DNA from: Bacteroidota bacterium
GTDB taxonomy: Bacteria > Bacteroidota > Bacteroidia > Bacteroidales > VadinHA17
NCBI GenBank assembly: GCA_029547705.1
Contig: JAKPOU010000041.1
Location: 186,001-250,000, forward strand
DNA length: 64,000 nt
Direction of reading: 5' to 3'
Shown here in pieces: positions 18,493 through 25,679 of this stretch. Made by a program: the position numbers and the translations under genes. The notes beneath the pieces are model-generated. The model did no database searches. It was not told the origin of the DNA and was given only the letters and a program-made list of their open reading frames with translations. Position 1 is the stretch's first letter; every line of letters begins with the position of its first letter.

Positions 18493-19458
18493 TTACGGTT
18501 TTGGTATGAATGTCATATGGTACATGTATGTCGGCATACTTGCGTATACTATTCCTCCCGGGTGGCCTGCACCCTGATACATGCATACTATCATTGCCAC
18601 CCTCAGCTGTGCAGGGGAGATTGACTTGATAATAATATTGCTGGATGTCGTAAAGTCAAGCAGTCCCAGATAGGAACCCTGGGAGAAATGGAGCCATTTT
18701 TTGCCTGAAAAGGTGACCTCTTTGTGGGCAGGCGGCACAGTTTGATCTGCCGGATTTGTGATTGCATCAACGGTAAAATTAGTTTCCTTTATTTCCCATG
18801 TGGCTCCGGGGGGCTGAACATAGGGGGTTGCCCTGCAGGTACCGTAAGGAGTATTGCTGTCTTCAGCAGTAATGCCATTGACAAATGCAAACAGAGAAAC
18901 TGCTATGATAGTATCATTTTTAGGATCAATAATGTATGATCCGTCATACTTGAAAGTGAACTCATCTTTCAGGCCATCGAGCCTTTCGCGGCCCATCCAT
19001 CCGTAGAAGTCAGGCGGGATAGGAAGGAGGACAAGCATGTTGGGCTCAATTGCACTTGCCCCGTCGCCATCAATCACGCTGGCAGTATTCAGTACCCAGG
19101 TCTTGCCGTTCGGGGCACCCGGTCCTCCGGTCAGCATTATTTTGTAATCTTCAAGACCCGGTATGACGGTCACTTTTATCTTTTTTTCAGCTGTTCCGCC
19201 GTCACCTGTAACAGTCAGCCTGACCTCAAAATCACCGGCACCTCCATAATGATGTACCGGGTTGGCTTCCGTACTGGTATTCCCGTCGCCGAAATCCCAT
19301 GCGTAAGTGTTTGCGTTGCTTACAACAGAAGTAAATGTAACCTTTAATCCGTCTGCAGTATATGTGAAATCACATGTTGGAGGATCCTTTTTGCAGGATA
19401 CCATTCCCATAATAAGGATGGCAGCCAGCAGGCTTCCGGAAAATATTCTTTTTTTCAT
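18493..19458 (-). CDS. PKD-domain surface lipoprotein
   Basis: A 321-residue lipoprotein (lipobox MVSC, Cys22, followed by KKD). A PKD domain spans about residues 28-99, with the hallmark WDFGDG at 54-59. The remaining 220 residues (from about GLEDYKIMLTG) have no family I recognise; they are rich in Trp, Tyr and beta-type sequence and could bind glycan. The Bacteroidota-type promoter with the LacI operator directly upstream places it in the same regulon as the SusCD series, which fits a surface glycan-binding protein of PUL 1. The CocE-type gene follows on the same strand. Confidence 0.82.
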   Translation of the reverse strand: MKKRIFSGSLLAAILIMGMVSCKKDPPTCDFTYTADGLKVTFTSVVSNANTYAWDFGDGNTSTEANPVHHYGGAGDFEVRLTVTGDGGTAEKKIKVTVIPGLEDYKIMLTGGPGAPNGKTWVLNTASVIDGDGASAIEPNMLVLLPIPPDFYGWMGRERLDGLKDEFTFKYDGSYIIDPKNDTIIAVSLFAFVNGITAEDSNTPYGTCRATPYVQPPGATWEIKETNFTVDAITNPADQTVPPAHKEVTFSGKKWLHFSQGSYLGLLDFTTSSNIIIKSISPAQLRVAMIVCMYQGAGHPGGIVYASMPTYMYHMTFIPKP

Positions 19459-19489
19459 GGCATAAATGGTTGGTTTGTATTCTATTAAG

Positions 19490-19521
19490 CAAATATATGC
19501 TTAAACGTTTAAAGATGCAAG
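19490..19521 (-). promoter_or_regulatory. Promoter of the PKD-lipoprotein gene with palindromic LacI operator
   Basis: On the minus strand CTTG (19521-19518), a 20-nt spacer and TATATTTG (19497-19490) reproduce the LacI-gene promoter exactly in geometry. The spacer holds the perfect 12-bp palindrome TTAAACGTTTAA at 19501-19512. The ATG follows at 19458, giving a short leader of about 25 nt. Confidence 0.78.
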
Positions 19522-19566
19522 TTTTTTGAGACTTTTTTAACCCCTACCGGTTGAAAGGCTGTCCTG

Positions 19567-21039
19567 TCAAAGTTCAGGTGCAGATTCACACCGGACCAGA
19601 CTGTCAGGTATTGAGATCAGTTCAATACCCGTATTTTTTCCCAGATTGCGGGAATACTGCTTTTTAACAGGATCATTCCAGTGCTCATGTACCCCCAGAC
19701 TTTTCAGCGGATGTCCGCTGCCGTCAGGGTCATAGCTCAAGCCCTCCGGCCAATTGGCAGGATCAGCAGCCTGGTGAAGATAATCATCAATACCGTTTCT
19801 GTCAGGGATTATTTCCCATTCATTGTTATGGGGATCATGCCTGTTGACCCCGTCCCATTCCGCCCGCAGGAAATCGTAGCATACTGATTCCAGGGCAACC
19901 TGATCCTGAGACAGGAAGATTGAATTGCACCAGTCGTAATTGAAAGGAGACATAAAATATTTTACCGGTCCCCTGGTTTCATCCGAGCCTCCGCCAAACA
20001 GGGCGTCCACTATGCTGAGAATGGTATTTTGTCCCAGATAGCTGCTTCCCATGATGTCGACAAGTGCACGGTACTTGAAATAACCTTCATAGGCAGCACC
20101 TTCTTTGCTCCTTGAGAGATGGGTATAGTGAAGAAGCTTGGCAGTGGGACTTGTTATGCTTCCAAGATGGTTTTTTGCCGTGAGGGAAATAAGGGCTGCG
20201 CCGTGCATTCTGAGGTTGGAAACATTTATCGTATAATCTGCTTTTTCAACCACATCGTAAATCTTGTCGGAGAAACTGTTATCCGAGAAATGAACCATGT
20301 TTTTTTCCGTTGGTTTTATCAGGGTACGGCCATGATCTGCCGAACTTCTGTCGCAATACATCACATCAGGAAACTCTTTCGACCAGACATCGTAATTGTG
20401 TCCGTAAATATGGGCAAAAGGGTCAGCTATGGCAATATCCTTCTCGTTTATTCCCATTTCGCCGACGAGCTCCCTGAGTAATTCAAGGACTATATACGGT
20501 CCGGTTTCAACCGGAGTCCAGCTGTGCCTTCTTTTTGACCCTGAATCTCCGCTGCTTTCGGAAAGATAGTATCCCTGATCCTTCTCATCCTGGGTAAGTA
20601 TCCATCTGGACTGGCCCTGAATGATTTTTATAAAGATCTTTTCTCCCTGGATATAGCCCCTGGCAGTTCCTTTTTTCATCATGTTGAAATGGTGAAAGAG
20701 CCTGTCCCAGGATCCTGTAACGCTGCTGTCTCCGCTAAGTTTCCCGAGGGCCTCACGAAACATTGTCCCTACAATAGTTTCATTTGTATTTTCCGGTTTC
20801 CAGTACCAGTCGCCGGTTTCGAAAGTGGATCTGCAGTTTTCATTTGTTGCATCCGGGTTCCATGCCCATACCACCCTGCCCGGATGTATTCCTGAAGGAG
20901 TGCCGGCGGGCTGATTGGGCCCGTCATCCCATGGTTCCCCGGCCCGTCCAGAAGAAGAAATCCCTGATCCCAGAAGAAGCGGGATAAGCAAAAGGCCACT
21001 TACCGCAAAAAAATGTTTAGAAATTCTGAACATCATCAT
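19567..21039 (-). CDS. Exported DUF362-family protein, copy 1
   Basis: A 490-residue protein with an N-terminal signal peptide (after MMM; hydrophobic to about residue 27). I place it in the DUF362 family from its core (YIVLELLRELVGEMGINEKDIAIADP, then TINVSNLRMHG...SLTAKNHLGS). The mature N-terminus has a block shared with the copy at 28866-30392: DGPNQPAG...PGRVVWAWNPDATNENC. No CxxC ferredoxin motif is visible, unlike some DUF362 proteins. The function is unknown; DUF362 members are often near sugar or cofactor metabolism. It starts about 400 bp from the divergent GH18-type gene and ends about 45 bp before the PKD promoter region. Confidence 0.8.
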   Translation of the reverse strand: MMMFRISKHFFAVSGLLLIPLLLGSGISSSGRAGEPWDDGPNQPAGTPSGIHPGRVVWAWNPDATNENCRSTFETGDWYWKPENTNETIVGTMFREALGKLSGDSSVTGSWDRLFHHFNMMKKGTARGYIQGEKIFIKIIQGQSRWILTQDEKDQGYYLSESSGDSGSKRRHSWTPVETGPYIVLELLRELVGEMGINEKDIAIADPFAHIYGHNYDVWSKEFPDVMYCDRSSADHGRTLIKPTEKNMVHFSDNSFSDKIYDVVEKADYTINVSNLRMHGAALISLTAKNHLGSITSPTAKLLHYTHLSRSKEGAAYEGYFKYRALVDIMGSSYLGQNTILSIVDALFGGGSDETRGPVKYFMSPFNYDWCNSIFLSQDQVALESVCYDFLRAEWDGVNRHDPHNNEWEIIPDRNGIDDYLHQAADPANWPEGLSYDPDGSGHPLKSLGVHEHWNDPVKKQYSRNLGKNTGIELISIPDSLVRCESAPEL

Positions 21040-21491
21040 AATGTATTGTATAAGCAGTTGATCTTAAATTACGTTGATCCTTTCTTCTGAATTTTCAGTT
21101 CCGCTATCCGGTCTGGATTTTTTCGGAAAAGGATGCAGGGCAGGCAAAATTATTCAAATTTTTCAATAAACAGCTCGGCCCGGTGAATTGAATAGAACAG
21201 AACGGAGGTTTGAGAATAAAACCTGAAAAAAGAAAACGGAAAAAATCCTGGTTCCTGCAAGGGACTTGCAGCATGATATACAAAAGTATAGCATTATTTT
21301 GGCTGATTGCAAACAAATTCTATCTTTGAGAGAATTTCTGAAGTATGTCGCTGCAGGAATTTCAGATCCGGCTTAACATGAGTGGATAAATCAGGCGGGG
21401 ATACTTATTTTGCCGGGATTAATAAAATCGGAAATAATTATTGAATTCATTCACATACAGAATCATTAAATTGTTTTTAAAACCGAAAAAG
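21040..21491. other. Intergenic region between DUF362 copy 1 and the GH18-type gene
   Basis: About 450 bp between divergent genes. The only clear signal is the plus-strand promoter at 21298-21328. No ORF with protein-like composition and no RNA gene was recognised. Confidence 0.55.
21298..21328 (+). promoter_or_regulatory. Consensus Bacteroidota promoter for the GH18-type gene
   Basis: TTTG at 21298-21301, a 19-nt spacer, then TATCTTTG at 21321-21328. This is an exact match to the TTTG-N19-TAnnTTTG consensus. The coding start is about 164 bp downstream, leaving a long leader. Confidence 0.75.
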
Positions 21492-22634
21492 ATGCACAGA
21501 AAAAGATTATTGCCATTATTTGCAGCAGGCCTGGTTCTCTTTATTACAGCCTGCAGCACCTCAACAAAGCAGAAAGAAAAGCCTCTGATCATTGGTTATG
21601 TCGGGGGATTCAACAGGAACATTATTGAAACCTCGGGGATTGACCCTCACAAGCTTACCCATATAAACTATGCTTTTGTCGATGTCAAGGACCACAGGGC
21701 ATGGCTTACCAATGAGGAAACCGATACAGTCAATTTCCGATTATTGAACGGACTGAAGAAAATAAACCCTGATCTGAAAATCCTGATCTCTGTCGGAGGA
21801 TGGACCTGGAGCAAGAATTTCTCCGATGCTGTTTTGTCAGACACCTCCTGCAGGAATTTTGCTCAGAGCGCTGTTGATATTGCTCTAAAATATGATCTTG
21901 ACGGAGTTGATATTGACTGGGAATATCCCGGAATGATTGGGGACGGCAATGTTTACCGTCCTGAAGACAGGGAAAATTATACCAGGCTGTTCAGGGACCT
22001 GCGCGAGATATTTAATGAAGCGGCAGCCCAGACGGGAAAGGAATACCTGGTTACAACAGCCATTGGCGGATCAAGGGAATTCCTGCAGCATACCCAGCTG
22101 GAAATAGCCCAGCATTATCTTGATTACATAATGCTCATGGCCTATGATTTTGACGGGACCTATGATAATATGTCATCACACCATTCGAATCTGTATTCTC
22201 CTCCAAACATGCCGTGGATCTATTCCGGTGACGTCTGTATAAAAAATATGATGGCTGTTGGCGTTGACCCTTCAAAAATCGTGCTGGGAATAGGCTTTTA
22301 CGGAAAGGGAAGAGTTGTGAAAAGCACTGAAAACAATGGTCTGTACCAGATACCGGTACCGGTAAGGAGATGGCTAGGAGGGGGGTACTCCTATCTGAAG
22401 GACAGCCTTGTAAACAGAAAGGGCTATGTCAGGTACTGGGATGATGTATCAAAGGCTCCCTATCTGTTCAATGCCGAGGAAAAGGCATTTATTACCTATG
22501 ATGATGAAGAATCAACCAGGTTGAAATGTCATTATATCCTGGACAATAACCTGGCCGGCATTATGTTCTGGGAATATTTCAGTGACTGGAAGCATTACCT
22601 GCTGGATGTTATAAATGAAGTTTTCAGCGAATGA
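21492..22634 (+). CDS. GH18-family (chitinase-like) lipoprotein
   Basis: The ATG at 21492 gives a proper lipoprotein signal (MHRKRLLPLFAAGLVLFITAC, Cys21); the frame itself is open from 21441. The 380-residue protein has the GH18 barrel signatures: ISVGGWTWS near 100-108 and the catalytic motif DGVDIDWE with Asp137, Asp140, Asp142 and acid Glu144, then MAYDFDG (Met-Tyr-Asp of substrate-assisted catalysis) further on. Expected activity is on beta-1,4-GlcNAc-containing glycans (chitin, peptidoglycan or N-glycan core), location outer membrane. It is monocistronic, with its own strong promoter and a terminator at 22697-22721. Confidence 0.92.
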   Translation: MHRKRLLPLFAAGLVLFITACSTSTKQKEKPLIIGYVGGFNRNIIETSGIDPHKLTHINYAFVDVKDHRAWLTNEETDTVNFRLLNGLKKINPDLKILISVGGWTWSKNFSDAVLSDTSCRNFAQSAVDIALKYDLDGVDIDWEYPGMIGDGNVYRPEDRENYTRLFRDLREIFNEAAAQTGKEYLVTTAIGGSREFLQHTQLEIAQHYLDYIMLMAYDFDGTYDNMSSHHSNLYSPPNMPWIYSGDVCIKNMMAVGVDPSKIVLGIGFYGKGRVVKSTENNGLYQIPVPVRRWLGGGYSYLKDSLVNRKGYVRYWDDVSKAPYLFNAEEKAFITYDDEESTRLKCHYILDNNLAGIMFWEYFSDWKHYLLDVINEVFSE

Positions 22635-22643
22635 TAATTATAT

Positions 22644-22678
22644 ATCCTGCCGGGCCTGTCTGCCAGCTCCGGCAGGAT
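22644..22678 (+). repeat. Inverted repeat after the GH18-type gene
   Basis: Arms ATCCTGCCGG (22644-22653) and CCGGCAGGAT (22669-22678) can form a 10-bp stem with a 15-nt loop, 9 bp past the stop codon. No T-tract follows directly, so it may act as an mRNA 3' structure or a partner of the terminator just downstream. Confidence 0.55.
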
Positions 22679-22696
22679 TATACAGTAAATATCAAT

Positions 22697-22721
22697 CCTG
22701 CAGACGGTTCTGCAGGTTTTT
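22697..22721 (+). terminator. Rho-independent terminator of the GH18-type gene
   Basis: A 7-bp GC-rich stem CCTGCAG/CTGCAGG (22697-22703 and 22710-22716) with a 6-nt loop is followed by five T residues. It lies 63 bp past the stop of the plus-strand gene and 10 bp before the end of the convergent cupin gene. Confidence 0.7.
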
Positions 22722-22730
22722 ATTTATAAC

Positions 22731-23261
22731 CTAGAACTCATATTTACGGGACGGGCCTGTTGTAAAGAAAAAAACCGGTCTGTCAATTCTCCGGAGAATG
22801 AGAGGGCAGTGCTTCACACCCTTTGGGATGAAAATCAGGCAGCTTCTGGTAATCAGGTGCTTTTCGCCACCAATCCACAATTCAATCTCACCATTCAGTT
22901 CCTCAGGATTTTCAGGATCGCTTCCATAAAGGCCAAAGACTTCATCAAAATCGTGAGTGTGTTCTTCAACCCATACCAGATCGGGATAGGCCTTGTACAG
23001 CCAGGAACATTCTGCATAATAGGCTCCTGGCACGATCTCACCGTCGAGGTAGGTAATTTGCTTTAGCATATCTTTTGGCTGTCTGCCTTCATTATTTTCG
23101 GCAGGAGGAACAGGCGGGGGAGGCTGGGGATTGTAAACAATGTTTCTGCCCCAAACGGTTTTGTCTTCCTTTTTTTCCTGAGTCTGAGCCATGAGCTGGC
23201 CTGCAATGGCTGCCACAAGAGCTATCAGGATAAGCCGTGAAACTGCATTGGGAATTTTCAT
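22731..23261 (-). CDS. Exported cupin-fold protein
   Basis: A 176-residue protein with a Sec signal (MKIPNAVSRLILIALVAAIAGQLMAQ, cleavage near residue 26) and a proline-rich linker (PPPPVPP, 47-53). The single cupin-like domain shows the usual metal set: His101, His103 and Glu107 in EEHTHDFDEVFG, and His151 in PKGVKHCPL. A small sugar-binding or isomerase-type role is possible, but the reaction is unknown. It is the last gene of a minus-strand series GH9, DUF5916, cupin, 31 bp after the DUF5916 stop. Confidence 0.75.
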   Translation of the reverse strand: MKIPNAVSRLILIALVAAIAGQLMAQTQEKKEDKTVWGRNIVYNPQPPPPVPPAENNEGRQPKDMLKQITYLDGEIVPGAYYAECSWLYKAYPDLVWVEEHTHDFDEVFGLYGSDPENPEELNGEIELWIGGEKHLITRSCLIFIPKGVKHCPLILRRIDRPVFFFTTGPSRKYEF

Positions 23262-23292
23262 GATCTGAAGTTTAAATGTGAATTAATAGGGA

Positions 23293-25530
23293 CTACAGGC
23301 TAAATGTATGAACATACTTAAGCATGGCTGTCTTATTGAAAAACCTGGGATATTCAGGTCCTGATTCCTTTTGTGACAGGCTGCGGTTATCATTGAAAAC
23401 AAGATACAGGTCATTTCCCTCTTTAGGATTGTACCTCAGCCTGAAATTGGTCAGGAGATCGCCGTAAGTGTTGACATACTGCACTATGAGTGTTGCAGAT
23501 AACCTGGTGCTGAACATCATCAGGGCCTTAGCATTTACCAGGTGGATATTCAGCGAATTATCGGAAGCCCTGTCAGGGAAACGGATTGCATTGAAATCAT
23601 AATTAACAGACAGGTTCAGACCGGAAGAAATATTGAAATTCAACATTGTCATGGTTCCATACCTGCTGCCGTCATAAAAACGGCCCGCACTGGCACTGCC
23701 CATAAGGGAAATCAGTTTTGAATTCGGGGTGAACAGCATAAGCTGCGCTTTTGTAAAAGTATATTCTCCCGCCCTGATGATTACATTTTCGGAAAGGAAA
23801 AAGTCATGCCTGACTCCTTCCTTCTGTATCTCAACAGAAAATCCGGCATTTATTCCTTTCTTGGTACCTATGTCAAAACCCGGGCTGATTCGTGCGGATT
23901 CGAGCTTTCCGTCGTCCAGGCGCTTATATTGTTCCGCATCAAGATTTATGCTGTAGTTGTAAAGCCTGGATTTTTCACCGGGGAGCCATCCGTATGCCAG
24001 CCTGCCATTCAGTCCCTGAACATTTCCCCTCATTATGAATCCGGTACCCGGTCTGAGCTGTTCACCGGAATATGTATAGTTGAACCTGTAGGCCAGACCT
24101 TTTTCATTTCTCCTTTCCCAATCTATCATAATAAATGAAGGGTCAAGGGAATTCATCCTGTTTCCGATTTCACTGTCATAGGTTTGTGCCCATTTAACAT
24201 TCAGGTAATCAACCCCGAAAAGGCGGAATATGCCGTCCACTCCGTAACCGAAGTTCTGATAGCCGTTCATTGACATCCGTGACGTGATTATCCCGCCAAC
24301 GTAGCTGTTCTGGTTAATAACCTGCCGGCGCATTCTGAGCACGCCGAAATTTTCACCGGGAAGTGTATCATGCGCTGCAGTCTGCATATCCAGAAAACCG
24401 GTATCCCACTTTCCCAGCCTTCCCGTTATCCTTGCTCCTCCGTAGATTCTGACCGGCGATCCGTTATGCACACCGATACTTCTGCTGTAAAACATATTGT
24501 CAAAAAATCCGCCGAGGCTGAAGTCAAACAGACTTGACCTTTCCTGGAAGAATTTTCTTTTTTCCGGGAAAAAGAGGGAATAACGCGTCAGGTTTACCTG
24601 CTGATCATCAGCCTCAACCTGGGCAAAGTCGGTATTTGCCGTAAGATCGAGCGTGAGATTGCTGTTAATGTTGTATTTGATATCCAGGCCGGCATTATAC
24701 TGGGGAATATCCTTTCTGACATACCCGCTCTGTAAATCATTCAGATCATAACTGCGGGAATAGCCTCCCAGCAGGTAAGGTGATACATATACCGGCCTTG
24801 CAGGTTTCACGCCTTCAATCCGGATTTCCTGCGCAAGGGAAGGCTTGTTGGATGCTATCATTCCAAATCTGGGATCTATAAGCGGATAGGTGTCCGTTTC
24901 GTTATTTGCACTGATATTCCTGCATATAATCAGACCCATTGTGGTAACATCGTCTGAAGGTTTAAATTTGAGGCTGGAAAAGGGAATTCTCATTTCAACA
25001 TACCATCCCCTGTCATCCCTTGTGGTCTTCACATCCCAGAATGTATCCCAGCTGTCGTTAAACACCGAATTCATTCCGGGATCGCCTCCTCCCGACATCA
25101 CAGCATCGTTGGCAATGGTAAAATCGGTCCTTATCCCGTTGGGGGAAGTATAGAAGGCAAGTGCGTTTTCCTTGTCATTATATGTGTCGATGATGACACC
25201 AAAGGCATCGTGCCCGAAAAGCCTGTCGTCCCTTTTCCTGCTGACGGCAAATATCTTTTTTGCATCTCTCATGTACATCCTGGCACCTATCCAGAGGTAA
25301 TGATCATCATAGCCCATATATACCTCGCTTCGTTCGGAAGGCTCCGCTCCAAAAACCGGGCTGTGCATGATCATGGGGAGAAATGTGAGATCAGACCATT
25401 CCTGCTCATCCGGCCGTCCGTCAAAGAGTATTTCTCCTTCAATTCTTTTTATTTTCACAGCCTCCTGTGATACAAGTTCAAATGAAGCAGCCAGTAAAAT
25501 GGCTGGCATTATTATAAGAAATTTTCTCAT
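23293..25530 (-). CDS. DUF5916-family protein with N-terminal CBM9-like domain
   Basis: The ATG at 25530 gives a signal peptide (MRKFLIIMPAILLAASFELVSQ); the frame is open to 25593. The 745-residue protein begins with a CBM9-type sugar-binding sandwich (about 25-220: KIKRIEGEILFDGRPDEQEWSD and later YDDHYLWIGARMYM). A long beta-rich C-terminal part follows with alternating aromatic strands ending FSL, resembling an outer-membrane barrel. Proteins of this layout are annotated DUF5916 and are often wrongly called hydrolases; no catalytic motif is visible. It lies between the GH9 gene upstream (149-bp gap with a large stem-loop) and the cupin gene. Confidence 0.82.
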   Translation of the reverse strand: MRKFLIIMPAILLAASFELVSQEAVKIKRIEGEILFDGRPDEQEWSDLTFLPMIMHSPVFGAEPSERSEVYMGYDDHYLWIGARMYMRDAKKIFAVSRKRDDRLFGHDAFGVIIDTYNDKENALAFYTSPNGIRTDFTIANDAVMSGGGDPGMNSVFNDSWDTFWDVKTTRDDRGWYVEMRIPFSSLKFKPSDDVTTMGLIICRNISANNETDTYPLIDPRFGMIASNKPSLAQEIRIEGVKPARPVYVSPYLLGGYSRSYDLNDLQSGYVRKDIPQYNAGLDIKYNINSNLTLDLTANTDFAQVEADDQQVNLTRYSLFFPEKRKFFQERSSLFDFSLGGFFDNMFYSRSIGVHNGSPVRIYGGARITGRLGKWDTGFLDMQTAAHDTLPGENFGVLRMRRQVINQNSYVGGIITSRMSMNGYQNFGYGVDGIFRLFGVDYLNVKWAQTYDSEIGNRMNSLDPSFIMIDWERRNEKGLAYRFNYTYSGEQLRPGTGFIMRGNVQGLNGRLAYGWLPGEKSRLYNYSINLDAEQYKRLDDGKLESARISPGFDIGTKKGINAGFSVEIQKEGVRHDFFLSENVIIRAGEYTFTKAQLMLFTPNSKLISLMGSASAGRFYDGSRYGTMTMLNFNISSGLNLSVNYDFNAIRFPDRASDNSLNIHLVNAKALMMFSTRLSATLIVQYVNTYGDLLTNFRLRYNPKEGNDLYLVFNDNRSLSQKESGPEYPRFFNKTAMLKYVHTFSL

Positions 25531-25579
25531 GCAAGAATCAGATGAGCAACGGATTAATAAGGTAAAACATCCGGCCATC

Positions 25580-25631
25580 CGAAATAAGGACAACTTTCAG
25601 CACTTGCTTGCTGATGTTCTTCCTTATTTCG
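25580..25631. repeat. Long stem-loop in the GH9-DUF5916 gap
   Basis: Arms CGAAATAAGGA (25580-25590) and TCCTTATTTCG (25621-25631) are an exact 11-bp inverted repeat. Inside them TCAGCA (25597-25602) and TGCTGA (25609-25614) form a second 6-bp stem across an internal loop. No T-tract follows on the minus strand, so it is more likely an mRNA structure (stability or differential expression between GH9 and the downstream genes) than a plain terminator. Confidence 0.7.
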
Positions 25632-25679
25632 TTACCGGTATTTATAAACTTTTCTCAGAGCAGTACTTAAGCAGGATTC

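Noticed and set aside
18493..19458. PKD lipoprotein as a GH183 (DUF4185) endo-arabinanase
   Set aside because: The C-terminal part shows no similarity to a five-bladed propeller and contains no repeat pattern.
23293..25530. DUF5916 protein as a glycoside hydrolase
   Set aside because: Only a CBM9-like domain and a barrel-like C-terminus can be seen; no catalytic motif supports enzyme status.
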